A stretch of 64,000 nt of DNA from an uncultured Clostridia bacterium (lineage in GTDB: Bacteria > Bacillota > Clostridia > Christensenellales > Borkfalkiaceae), in the NCBI GenBank assembly GCA_937912025.1, contig CALDOZ010000026.1:7153-71152 (forward strand), written 5' to 3'. Made by a program: the position numbers and the translations under genes. The notes below the pieces were generated by a model. It searched no databases and was not told the origin of the DNA. It saw nothing but the letters and a program-made list of their open reading frames with translations. Below, piece by piece: positions 43,354 to 50,607 of the stretch. How positions within the stretch are numbered: the first letter of the stretch is position 1; every line of letters starts with the position of its first letter.

Positions 43354-44523
43354 TTATTTTTCAGTAATGCCCATAAGTAAACCTTGAGCGCAAGGTCTTG
43401 AACATAAAAGTTCGGCATATTTAACTAACGTTGCTTTAAATACAGGCTTATTAGCAACTTGTTTAATTACTCTACCGTCTTCGCCTTCAAGCCACTTCCA
43501 ATCACAAAGTTGATGAAGCGCAAAGTCTTTAGAGTTAAGTAAGTACATATGTCCCTTAGGACAAAATCTATCCGCAACCACCGGAATTCCGTTAAACGAA
43601 ATAGTTTTCATACCGCCTTGAAGTTCCATAACGTCGATATTACGTCTATACGCTGAAAGATGTTCTTGAAGGGCGCGTTTAACACCACTTGAACAAATAA
43701 TCATATCAACTTTTGAGCCGTAATTATCGTCAAGGAAGTCAATCACTTCTTGAATTTTCATTTCGGTAATTTCGCTTACGCCGTTTACAACGTAAGGTTT
43801 AAGCCACGAGTTTTCATTTTTATTAAGACCGTATAAAGTATCTGAATAAGTATTGAAAATTGCGCCAAGACCGGTAATTTCTTGGTCTTTTGAGCCTTGA
43901 ACGTACGCAACCGATTCTTCAATAATGGCTTCGCTTGAATAGTCGCCCGAAACGGTAATTTTTTTATTGATTCTATCAATTGCTAATACCTTAATTCCTT
44001 GAGCGTATGGGAGCGGTGTATCTTCGTAATATACGTCGATAATCATACCCTCAGCAAAATTCTTAACGGAAGTTACCGTTAACACGTTGCCGTCTACTGC
44101 AAGAATATCGGCAAGAGCGCCCGTGCCGTCGCCAAAAAGCATACGACCCAAGTTGAAAGTTGACGCTTTTATAAGCCCTTCCATTTCGGCGTTTAACAAG
44201 TTTACGAATGCGCCCGCGTTATTTTCAGACGCTCTAATTGCTTTATCTGAAATTTCGATAGTGCCGTAAAGGTTTTTTAAAGTTACCGCAATTTGTTGGT
44301 ATTGATTAGATGACGAAGTTGGTAACGAACCATCTTCAGTACCAGCGCCAACACCGCCGTTAATTCCGTATTGAACTACCTGACGAACGTCTTTACCCCA
44401 AACGTTTTCGGTGGTTTGTTTAATTTTAGCTAAAAACGGGTTTGCTTGAAGGTTGAGTTGTTCGCTAACCACGTCTAAGTACGCGCTTTTTAACGCGTTA
44501 TCTGCTGTTTGTAACGTAATCAT
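43354..44523 (-). CDS. Major capsid protein, HK97-like fold
   Basis: 389 residues. Pattern of HK97-type coat proteins: an N-arm (TADNALKSAYLDVVSEQLN), E-loop-like YQQIAVTLKNLYGTIEISDKAI, the spine helix AFVNLLNAEMEGLIKASTFNLGRMLFGD, A-domain helix FLDDNYGSKVDMIICSSGVKRAL, and late strands around ISFNGIPVVADRFCPKGHMYLL. No protease cleavage signature or delta domain; the scaffold is a separate gene upstream. AAGGAG is 8 bases before the ATG, which overlaps the scaffold stop. Confidence 0.82.
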   Translation of the reverse strand: MITLQTADNALKSAYLDVVSEQLNLQANPFLAKIKQTTENVWGKDVRQVVQYGINGGVGAGTEDGSLPTSSSNQYQQIAVTLKNLYGTIEISDKAIRASENNAGAFVNLLNAEMEGLIKASTFNLGRMLFGDGTGALADILAVDGNVLTVTSVKNFAEGMIIDVYYEDTPLPYAQGIKVLAIDRINKKITVSGDYSSEAIIEESVAYVQGSKDQEITGLGAIFNTYSDTLYGLNKNENSWLKPYVVNGVSEITEMKIQEVIDFLDDNYGSKVDMIICSSGVKRALQEHLSAYRRNIDVMELQGGMKTISFNGIPVVADRFCPKGHMYLLNSKDFALHQLCDWKWLEGEDGRVIKQVANKPVFKATLVKYAELLCSRPCAQGLLMGITEK

Positions 44524-45101
44524 TAATTAATCTCCTTTGGATTTAAAATTTGTTTTGCAAGTTGCCCTGCTTCTAATATTGATTTAGGTTTAAACGGTGG
44601 CATTACTATTGCGCTACCGTTTCCTGAAGTTAGCGTTGCGCTCGGTTTAGAATTTTTAATATTATCAAGGTACTCGCGAATTACCTTGTTTTTAAAGTCT
44701 TCGCTATTTATATCTACGGTTGTAGTTTTAGTAGCGTCGTCATTTAAAAATTCTTCTTTACGCAAGTTGCTATTATTAGAAAAATCGGCTGAACTTTTTT
44801 CTAATGAAGTTATTTTAGTAGCGTCGTCATCGCTACCTTCCCCGTTTGGAATTTTGCCCAAAGTATTAAAATTTTTTTGCGCCATAAGTTGTTCCATTTC
44901 CCTTTCCAACTCCTTAACTCTCTGACAGCGTCTTGTAAATTCAGATTGCAACGAGTTGTATGCATTTAAAAGGCTTTTTACGTCTTTAAACTTACCAAGC
45001 GAAGTTGCGCCTAAATCATTATCTACCCCTGTAGTTTGCGCCGAATCTGTAAGTTTTTCAAATGAATTTTGCCCTTTATTTTCTCCCGCATTATTTGTCA
45101 T
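44523..45101 (-). CDS. Putative capsid scaffolding protein
   Basis: 192 residues from the ATG at 45101 (AAGGA about 10 bases upstream). Charged, low-complexity and helical. An N-terminal acidic/polar stretch is followed by KFKDVKSLLNAYNSLQSEFTRRCQRVKELEREMEQL, the 'SLLxAYxxLxxEFTRRCQRLKELE' helix typical of scaffolds in short-tailed Firmicutes phages, then a disordered middle and a short C-terminal helix. Scaffolds guide procapsid assembly and leave the shell. It overlaps both the portal stop and the capsid start. Confidence 0.72.
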   Translation of the reverse strand: MTNNAGENKGQNSFEKLTDSAQTTGVDNDLGATSLGKFKDVKSLLNAYNSLQSEFTRRCQRVKELEREMEQLMAQKNFNTLGKIPNGEGSDDDATKITSLEKSSADFSNNSNLRKEEFLNDDATKTTTVDINSEDFKNKVIREYLDNIKNSKPSATLTSGNGSAIVMPPFKPKSILEAGQLAKQILNPKEIN

Positions 45102-45106
45102 AAATA

Positions 45107-46993
45107 TCATTCCTTATTAATTAAATTATTTTGATTTTCTACGATAAAAAGTAGTTTTTTGTGATTTTTTATATGTTCGTTTAAACGGTTTTTATAGTCT
45201 GCATTTTCTTTGCTTTTATCTAAGGTTAATAACTTTCGTAAATGCTCGTCAACGTGAATATCATGTTCGTCGTAATCGTCTACTTCAACGGTTGTTTTTA
45301 ACATTTCGATATTTTCTTTTTCTGCTTTTCCCCTATGAAGCGACGCTAAATCTTTGACGTTTTCAAGCGAGCCGTAACCTAAAATATCTAATAGTTTAGA
45401 CTTCGTTCTATCAGATATTATACCGCCTTTATCACTTAACAATCCTAAGTTTAAAAGTTCTAAAATTGACGACTTTTTTTGAGCGGGCGAGCGTGTAACT
45501 TCGTTTTCGGTATCGAACACGATATCGTCGCTAGTTATGTCGCTTGACTTAAAATAAAAGAGTTTAACCTTTTTATTATCCCCCGCGCTTTTCATAATTT
45601 TAGTATCTACCGCAAACTGTTTAAACAAGCGTAAAACGTGCTTACCAATATTTTTAATTGCGTTTTTAAGCGAGTCTATCGTAACGTTCATTCTAGATTC
45701 GTCTTGCTCTAAAATAAGTTCGATTGCCGTTCCTGATAAGTTTGAAGAATATAAATTAGTCATTCTTGAAATTTCACTTGAACCAGAAATATTTATAAAC
45801 TCGCTCATAAGTCTTTCTTCTTCGTAAGTAAAATCAATTGGAACGTTGCCCATACTCATAATGCCCGGCGCTTTACTACCTTGTCTATAAACTAAAATTT
45901 TACCTGGCGATAAGCCTTCGTCGGCAAGTTCGTCTACGTCAACTGAGCCGTCTTCAACGGTAACGACACCCATACTAAGCCTATTTATAAACTCTTGCTT
46001 GCGATTTTTAACTGCGTTATACGCGCGCTGAACGGGAATTAACCTTTCAATTAAACTCGTACCGAAAAATGCGCCAGGCTTTAAGAGTGAAATTTGTCTA
46101 ACGAAAGGATATCCACGCTTATTATTGCTAGCGTTTATATAAGGAAGTTCGCAAATTTGTAAAAGTTTATTACCTGCAACGGTAATTACCCTACCATTAG
46201 GATAATCGCTTGACGGACTTTCGTATTTTTCTATAACGAGAACGCTATTTTTAACGCTACTAGATATTTTGCTTTGTTTAAATCCGCCGTTATAACTCAT
46301 ACCCGAACTTGAAAGTGTAAACACGTCTATATCTTCGCCTACTAAAGTTACGCCGTACAACGTTTTTACGTCGTCAACGTTCATTGCTTTTGCGTGAATA
46401 ATACTTTTACAACTTTCAATATCATTTCTAAACAAACTATCGGGAAAAATTTCAAAAGGCGGAACGACGGAAATATCAACGTCGCCGTCGTATATGTACT
46501 CGTTATTTTTATCACTAAGAAGTTTACCGCCTTGCGAATTCCAAATAATTTTATAAAATACCGTACCGCAATTTTCGCTCCAATTACACGCTTCGTTAAT
46601 TTTTTCATCAATGCGTAAGCGAGCGTACGTCGAGTTTAAAATTTCAGAAGAAATTTCCGCCGTTTTTAAGTCGCTATCGTCACTACTTGACGCTCTAACC
46701 GACATTATAGGTCTAACGTTAGACAGTTTTGCTAAGCGTATATCAATTACGGGCGCAATGTGGTTATAAACGTTTCTGCTTTGCCAAAAATAGTATTTTT
46801 GCTCTTCAACTACTTCTCCCGTTGGCATAATTTCAGCGTATTGATTACCTGCTAAATAATTTAAATTTAGTTGCCATTGTTTTTCAGTTTCAAATCTTTC
46901 TTTCCTACGCTCGTTAAAATCTTCAATTACGCTTTTAACGAGTTCTTCGTAATACTTTTCGTTTTCTTTATTAGTTTTTAGCGTTTGAGCCAT
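45107..46993 (-). CDS. Phage portal protein (P22-like size)
   Basis: 628 residues. N-terminal ERKERFETEKQWQLNLNYLAGNQYAEI, central PFEIFPDSL, KNRKQEFINRLSMGVVTVEDGSVD, and the long helix region INISGSSEISR...LSGTAIELILEQDESR...IKNIGKHVLRLFKQFA match large portals of P22/phi-KMV-like short-tailed phages. The dodecameric portal is the DNA channel where TerL docks. The C-terminal 90 residues are charged and helical (a barrel or crown-like tail). AAGGAG precedes the ATG. The protein looks complete. Confidence 0.82.
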   Translation of the reverse strand: MAQTLKTNKENEKYYEELVKSVIEDFNERRKERFETEKQWQLNLNYLAGNQYAEIMPTGEVVEEQKYYFWQSRNVYNHIAPVIDIRLAKLSNVRPIMSVRASSSDDSDLKTAEISSEILNSTYARLRIDEKINEACNWSENCGTVFYKIIWNSQGGKLLSDKNNEYIYDGDVDISVVPPFEIFPDSLFRNDIESCKSIIHAKAMNVDDVKTLYGVTLVGEDIDVFTLSSSGMSYNGGFKQSKISSSVKNSVLVIEKYESPSSDYPNGRVITVAGNKLLQICELPYINASNNKRGYPFVRQISLLKPGAFFGTSLIERLIPVQRAYNAVKNRKQEFINRLSMGVVTVEDGSVDVDELADEGLSPGKILVYRQGSKAPGIMSMGNVPIDFTYEEERLMSEFINISGSSEISRMTNLYSSNLSGTAIELILEQDESRMNVTIDSLKNAIKNIGKHVLRLFKQFAVDTKIMKSAGDNKKVKLFYFKSSDITSDDIVFDTENEVTRSPAQKKSSILELLNLGLLSDKGGIISDRTKSKLLDILGYGSLENVKDLASLHRGKAEKENIEMLKTTVEVDDYDEHDIHVDEHLRKLLTLDKSKENADYKNRLNEHIKNHKKLLFIVENQNNLINKE

Positions 46994-47177
46994 CAGTTTT
47001 CTCCTTGTTTTTGTAGTATAATTTAAGTGCAGTCAAAATTCCTTTCGCGCACTCGCTACAAAGTTTTATACTGTCGTATTTGTGTGAACTTTCGTGCTTA
47101 TTTAAGTACACCGTTGAAATTCCCATACAACCTGGAACGTCACAACGTATTTTGTTATTACAAACTATCGCTTTCAT
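46971..47177 (-). CDS. Small zinc-finger-like protein of the phage-type module
   Basis: 68 residues. CDVPGC near 13-18 and CSEC near 40-43, with histidines between, form a likely zinc site. GGAGG is close upstream of the ATG. It overlaps the preceding small gene and the portal start, so it is tightly packed in the operon. Such mini-proteins are common between terminase and portal genes in Firmicutes phages. The function is unknown. Confidence 0.65.
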   Translation of the reverse strand: MKAIVCNNKIRCDVPGCMGISTVYLNKHESSHKYDSIKLCSECAKGILTALKLYYKNKEKTDGSNAKN

Positions 47178-47451
47178 AATTTTCCTCCGTCAAAATTTTT
47201 AATAATCGTTGTTTTTCGTTTTCTAACTCCTCATCAGAAAACTCTAAATAATTAGTGTCTTGCTCTTTTATAGCAAGTAACAGTTTTACCGCTGAAACGT
47301 CAGGCGGAACGTTTTTGCTTACCACTTTTCGTTTAATCATTTTAACCGTGCCGTCGTCGTCTGCGGTGTATTCTTCGGTAACTTCGGTTGAATCGTAACC
47401 TATAGCGCGTTTTTTAAGCGCTTGTTCTATTTCTTTTACATTATTTAACGT
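47158..47451 (-). CDS. Terminase-small-subunit-like C-terminal fragment, start unclear
   Basis: The frame is open well upstream of its first ATG (47340; 60 residues from there). The extended reading, IEQALKKRAIGYDSTEVTEE...VVSKNVPPDVSAVKLLL, matches the C-terminal half of many phage TerS proteins (KRAIGY...PPDVxAxxxxL), without their N-terminal DNA-binding HTH. AAGGAGG lies at 47456-47462, but the only codons at a workable distance are ACG (47451) and ATT; there is no ATG, GTG or TTG. Options are rare ACG initiation, a +1 slip from the end of terL, or a base error in the assembly. It overlaps the terL stop and the zinc-finger gene. Confidence 0.5.
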   Translation of the reverse strand, partial: TLNNVKEIEQALKKRAIGYDSTEVTEEYTADDDGTVKMIKRKVVSKNVPPDVSAVKLLLAIKEQDTNYLEFSDEELENEKQRLLKILTEENYESDSL

Positions 47452-48871
47452 AATTACCTCCTTTGCGTTTTAAGTTGCGAATTAGTTTTAATTTATCTTT
47501 TTGTACGTCGGTTAGCGGTTCGTTATTTTTAGCGCTAACGGGCTTACTCATAATATAGTATCTAAGTTCGTCTAGCGCGTGGTCGTCAGTTTTATAAGGA
47601 ACGTCGCCATTACCCCATCTGTACGCTTTTATTTCGCGAATTAAATTTACGCAGTTTTCAAATATAAATATTTTATTGTTTTTAAAATAACTTTTTACTC
47701 TATTTATTCCTGTAAAAAGGTCTTTATTTACGTTCGTATTGACGTTAATGCCGTTATCTAAAAACAGTTCGGCAACACTTTTAGAGTACGCAAGAGTTTT
47801 TTGATTAGCCGCAGAGTCTATAAGCGCGTTAATTTTTCCGTTAAACCCTAACCTCCAACCAATTTTACTGCTAATTTTTTTAATAATTTTAGAATGTTCT
47901 TCAACGCTAAGCCCCGCTTCAAAATGCTCGGCAACAACGTAAACGTTACCGTCGTAATCAACGGCGTACCAATGGCAAGATAACGGATTTTTTAGCCCCG
48001 GGTCGATAGATAAAGTATCTTGCCAATCGTATGGAATTGTAAAAGGTTTTATAACGTGAACGTTCTCGTCAAATTCTGGATATACAGGCCCGCTATCGTC
48101 GCAAAAATAACCAAATCGCCTTGATTGAAGTTCACTCTCAGACATTGATTGAGTTAAATATTTAATTTCTTTCTTGCTAAGATATGGGTTATCTTTCCAC
48201 TCGATAAACTCGTACCAAACGTCTTTATTATTGTTTTTATTAAGAAAAATCTCGTTATAAACGAAGGTCAAGCCTTTAAGCGGTGTCATCGTGCCGAAAA
48301 TATCACCGCATTTATCAATAACTCTCATTCTACACTCATCGTAAATTTCTTTGGGCGGTTCTTCGTCAAACCACACGAAATCGAGCGACGAGCCTTGAAA
48401 TTTTTCTCTGCCTTGGTCGCAACTTTTAAAGCCGATAGTTGAAATTCCACCAAAAACGTTTTTTATTTTTATTTGGTCTATAACGCCTGACGACGGACTG
48501 TCTTTTTTACCAGATAGCATAGTAATATCAACAATCCAATCGGGGTTTAAGTATTTTAAAATTTTATCTTGAGCAACGTCGCGCTGAACTTGTGTTGAAA
48601 GTGAAACAACCCAACCGAAAACGTTGTTTCTATTTTTTCTATAAGGGTGAATACCCCTTGCAAAATAAATACTTTCAACTGCTCCGCACTCTGTTTTACC
48701 TGTTCTATTTCCGCCGAAAACCCACCTATTGCGCTTTTTACACTTGTGAAAAGCTATTTGTTTTTTGTGCTTTTTTTTGCCTGAGTTGTACCTAAGTAGC
48801 AAATTGTTATCGTAACGACGTTGTTGTTCTTTTTCTATATCTTTTATTCTTTTTATAATTTCCGTTGTCAT
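47441..48871 (-). CDS. Terminase large subunit
   Basis: 476 residues; the ATP-driven DNA-packaging motor with headful nuclease. Walker A GGNRTGKT (53-60), Walker B LDFVWFDEEPP, coupling motif GTMTPLKG. Nuclease-domain aspartates are in SIDPGLKNPLS, ALIDSAANQK and DDHALDELRYY. All catalytic positions are present and the length is normal, so the motor should be active. AAGGA lies about 12 bases before the ATG. It is the first gene of the structural operon, separated by 74 bases from a divergent membrane-protein gene. Confidence 0.93.
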   Translation of the reverse strand: MTTEIIKRIKDIEKEQQRRYDNNLLLRYNSGKKKHKKQIAFHKCKKRNRWVFGGNRTGKTECGAVESIYFARGIHPYRKNRNNVFGWVVSLSTQVQRDVAQDKILKYLNPDWIVDITMLSGKKDSPSSGVIDQIKIKNVFGGISTIGFKSCDQGREKFQGSSLDFVWFDEEPPKEIYDECRMRVIDKCGDIFGTMTPLKGLTFVYNEIFLNKNNNKDVWYEFIEWKDNPYLSKKEIKYLTQSMSESELQSRRFGYFCDDSGPVYPEFDENVHVIKPFTIPYDWQDTLSIDPGLKNPLSCHWYAVDYDGNVYVVAEHFEAGLSVEEHSKIIKKISSKIGWRLGFNGKINALIDSAANQKTLAYSKSVAELFLDNGINVNTNVNKDLFTGINRVKSYFKNNKIFIFENCVNLIREIKAYRWGNGDVPYKTDDHALDELRYYIMSKPVSAKNNEPLTDVQKDKLKLIRNLKRKGGNYVK

Positions 48872-48912
48872 TTCGACACATTTCCTTACCCAACTTTCTT
48901 TTTTGCTAATTT

Positions 48913-48936
48913 TTTCAATTTGAAATTTTATATAAT
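48913..48936 (+). promoter_or_regulatory. Promoter-like -10 and small palindrome upstream of a possibly leaderless gene
   Basis: TATAAT at 48931-48936 lies only 9 bases before the ATG at 48946, with no ribosome site between, so the message would have a leader of just a few bases. A palindrome TTTCAA-T-TTGAAA (48913-48925) occupies the spacer and is shared with the upstream region of terL on the other strand. No good -35 was found. Confidence 0.4.
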
Positions 48937-48945
48937 GGCTTTACC

Positions 48946-49710
48946 ATGCTAAAAAAAGCCTTTATTATATTTAATTTTTTTGTTTATTTAACTATTTTTA
49001 TATTTATATCCTTTAACGTACCGCCAAGTTTTGTTAATGCAAGCGATAGCGTTTACCTACGCGTTTTAGATACAGACGTTTACGTTTATAGCGATGCCGA
49101 ACTAACAAATAAAATTTTTAAACTGCCTTACGGGTATTTTGTTAAAGCGGAAAACGTTGGTAGCGAAAGCACGCGCATCGTTTACGGTGAAGATAACGGC
49201 GACTACCCCGTAATTATGGGTTACGTCAAAACTTCTAAACTAAAAAGCGTAAACGCAGTACCTACAAAACCATTTGCTATTATTAAAGTATCAACTGAAG
49301 TTTCAGATATTTTATTTAACGATGGTGAACTAAAAAAAGCGTACTTTAACGTTCCAGCGGAAACGTTTATGTATTATTACGGCGATTATGTAAACGAAAG
49401 CGCAACCTTATGCTACGTTTATTGTAAAAACAAACTTGGGTATATTGATAAAAGTTGTTTAAACCCCTTTTACGTTCCAGATAGCCCCGACGAAATTGTT
49501 ACCGATACAAAAAACGAAACTAGTGGCGATACTTCAACTGAAAACGAACAAACTAACAATAATCAGGCGTCTTCAAATATAGGTGAAAATTTACAAATTA
49601 TAATAATAGTTGGAATATCAATTATTTCAATATCGGTAGTTTACTTTTTATTTAAGCCGTCTAAAACTAAAACGCCGGAAGAATACGCTACCGATTTAGA
49701 AGAAGAATAG
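48946..49710 (+). CDS. Membrane-anchored surface protein with SH3-like domains
   Basis: 254 residues. Signal peptide 1-32 (MLKKAFIIFNFFVYLTIFIF...VNA), then two SH3b-like beta repeats (VYVYSDAELTNKIFKLPYGYFVKAE and the later DGELKKAYFNVPAETF...LGYIDKSCL), a Thr/Asn-rich stalk (about 165-205) and a C-terminal membrane helix (IIIIVGISIISISVVYFLF) with a short acidic cytoplasmic tail. Probably displayed on the outer face of the membrane. It sits on the opposite strand inside the phage-type module, between the regulator and terL, and shares its architecture with the 849-residue protein nearby. Function unknown. Confidence 0.65.
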   Translation: MLKKAFIIFNFFVYLTIFIFISFNVPPSFVNASDSVYLRVLDTDVYVYSDAELTNKIFKLPYGYFVKAENVGSESTRIVYGEDNGDYPVIMGYVKTSKLKSVNAVPTKPFAIIKVSTEVSDILFNDGELKKAYFNVPAETFMYYYGDYVNESATLCYVYCKNKLGYIDKSCLNPFYVPDSPDEIVTDTKNETSGDTSTENEQTNNNQASSNIGENLQIIIIVGISIISISVVYFLFKPSKTKTPEEYATDLEEE

Positions 49711-50184
49711 TTATTTAACATCTTCTTTTTTGCTTTTTACTTTACTTCTTTGTTTTAACGTAACCATTTTATGTATTTGAGAAATGTATGCAATTTTTAA
49801 GCAATTATTTTCAAACCACTCTTTAGTAACGCCAAGACCTTCTAATGCTTGACAAAAATTTTTAAGCGCTCTAACTTGCATTCTGTAATATTTTCGCGAC
49901 GTGTGGTCAAACTCTCCACTCGGCGTAACGCCAAAATACTTATAATCTATTAAAATCTTGTCACGCTGACTTAGTTTTGATAACGCCTTATCTACCACTT
50001 CTTTAAGTTCGATTAAAATTTTCATTGCTTCAATAAGAGCTAGAATTTTTTCCGCTAATATCTCAGTTGATGAAAAATTGTAAAATGAGTTTTTTGCTTT
50101 TGCTTTAATAATTTCTTCTATCTGCATTGTTAACGGAACTAATGCTTTATACGATTGTAAAATTGTTTTTGCATAACTTGTCAT
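49711..50184 (-). CDS. RinA/ArpU-like late-gene regulator (sigma region-4-like)
   Basis: 157 residues from the ATG at 50184 (AAGG and AGGTG just upstream; GTG 50190 is an alternative). Helical. Residues around ALSKLSQRDKILIDYKYFG followed by SRKYYRMQVRALKNFCQALEGLG resemble the sigma-70 region-4 helix-turn-helix found in RinA/ArpU proteins, which switch on packaging genes in Firmicutes phages. It could alternatively be the true small terminase, given its place before terL. It has a good promoter with tandem operator-like repeats at +5 to +26, and a LexA box lies further upstream. Confidence 0.55.
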   Translation of the reverse strand: MTSYAKTILQSYKALVPLTMQIEEIIKAKAKNSFYNFSSTEILAEKILALIEAMKILIELKEVVDKALSKLSQRDKILIDYKYFGVTPSGEFDHTSRKYYRMQVRALKNFCQALEGLGVTKEWFENNCLKIAYISQIHKMVTLKQRSKVKSKKEDVK

Positions 50185-50207
50185 ACGCACCTACCTTACT
50201 AAAAATA

Positions 50208-50229
50208 TTTTGTTCGGGTTTTGTTCGGT
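50208..50229 (-). repeat. Tandem 11-bp operator-like repeat before the RinA-like gene
   Basis: Plus-strand TTTTGTTCGGG followed immediately by TTTTGTTCGGT (50208-50218 and 50219-50229). Each contains TGTTCG, the half-site of the Firmicutes LexA box, in direct rather than inverted orientation. They lie at about +5 to +26 of the minus-strand promoter, a position suited to a repressor or autoregulator. Confidence 0.6.
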
Positions 50230-50240
50230 TTTACAAACTG

Positions 50241-50269
50241 ATTATATACACACCATTTTTCATTTTCAA
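50241..50269 (-). promoter_or_regulatory. Promoter of the RinA-like regulator
   Basis: Minus-strand -35 TTGAAA (50269-50264), 17-base spacer, -10 TATAAT (50246-50241). Transcription would start near 50234, 50 bases before the gene. Confidence 0.82.
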
Positions 50270-50329
50270 GGTTATATGACACAAAATTTAGCATTAAATA
50301 TGTAAAATTTTTTATTTTGTCAGTAACGC

Positions 50330-50357
50330 TTGACTTTTAAAAAATTTAGTTTACAAT
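50330..50357 (+). promoter_or_regulatory. Divergent promoter controlled by a LexA box
   Basis: -35 TTGACT (50330-50335), 16-base spacer, -10 TACAAT (50352-50357) on the plus strand. The predicted start (about 50364) lies immediately before the LexA box at 50367-50380, so LexA would block it until DNA damage. It points toward the region 50381-50607, which has no recognised gene apart from a 19-residue hydrophobic frame. Confidence 0.65.
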
Positions 50358-50366
50358 ATATAAACA

Positions 50367-50380
50367 CGAACATTTGTTCG
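50367..50380. promoter_or_regulatory. LexA (SOS) box
   Basis: CGAACATTTGTTCG is a perfect 14-bp palindrome and fits the Gram-positive LexA/DinR consensus CGAAC-N4-GTTCG. It lies at about +3 to +16 of the plus-strand promoter and about 185 bases upstream of the RinA-like gene, in the divergent control region of the phage-type module. The gap 50185-50607 otherwise holds the promoters and repeats listed separately. Confidence 0.82.
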
Positions 50381-50550
50381 CTTTTATAATAAAAAAATAA
50401 ATATGACAGTTTTGGTGGTTTTTTTATTTTACTGTCAAAATTTTGCTAATAAAAATTTTTAAATAATTATTAAAAGTTAAATTTAGGTTGTAAATAGGTA
50501 AAGATTTTTTTAAGCAATTATTTTATTAAGGTAAATTAGTTAAAAAAGCC

Positions 50551-50598
50551 TTGAAAAATTTACAATATACTGTTATACTTAATATGTAATTAAGTATA
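50551..50598 (+). promoter_or_regulatory. Promoter with overlapping operator-like inverted repeat, 849-residue surface protein
   Basis: -35 TTGAAA (50551-50556), 17-base spacer, -10 TATACT (50574-50579). A 10-bp inverted repeat TATACTTAAT / ATTAAGTATA (50574-50583 and 50589-50598, 5-base gap) begins at the -10 and covers the start site, so a dimeric repressor could block it. AAGGTG then precedes the ATG at 50608. Confidence 0.7.
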
Positions 50599-50607
50599 AG
50601 GTGTATT

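Noticed and set aside
47420..47470. prfB-like programmed +1 frameshift at the terL end
   Set aside because: A Shine-Dalgarno sequence and TAA-T context are present, but the spacing (about 10 bases) fits initiation rather than the short spacing of prfB; kept only as an alternative explanation.
39237..50600. Attachment sites (direct repeats) bounding the phage-type module
   Set aside because: I compared the flanking intergenic stretches by eye and found no convincing matching repeat or adjacent tRNA; short AT-rich matches are expected by chance.
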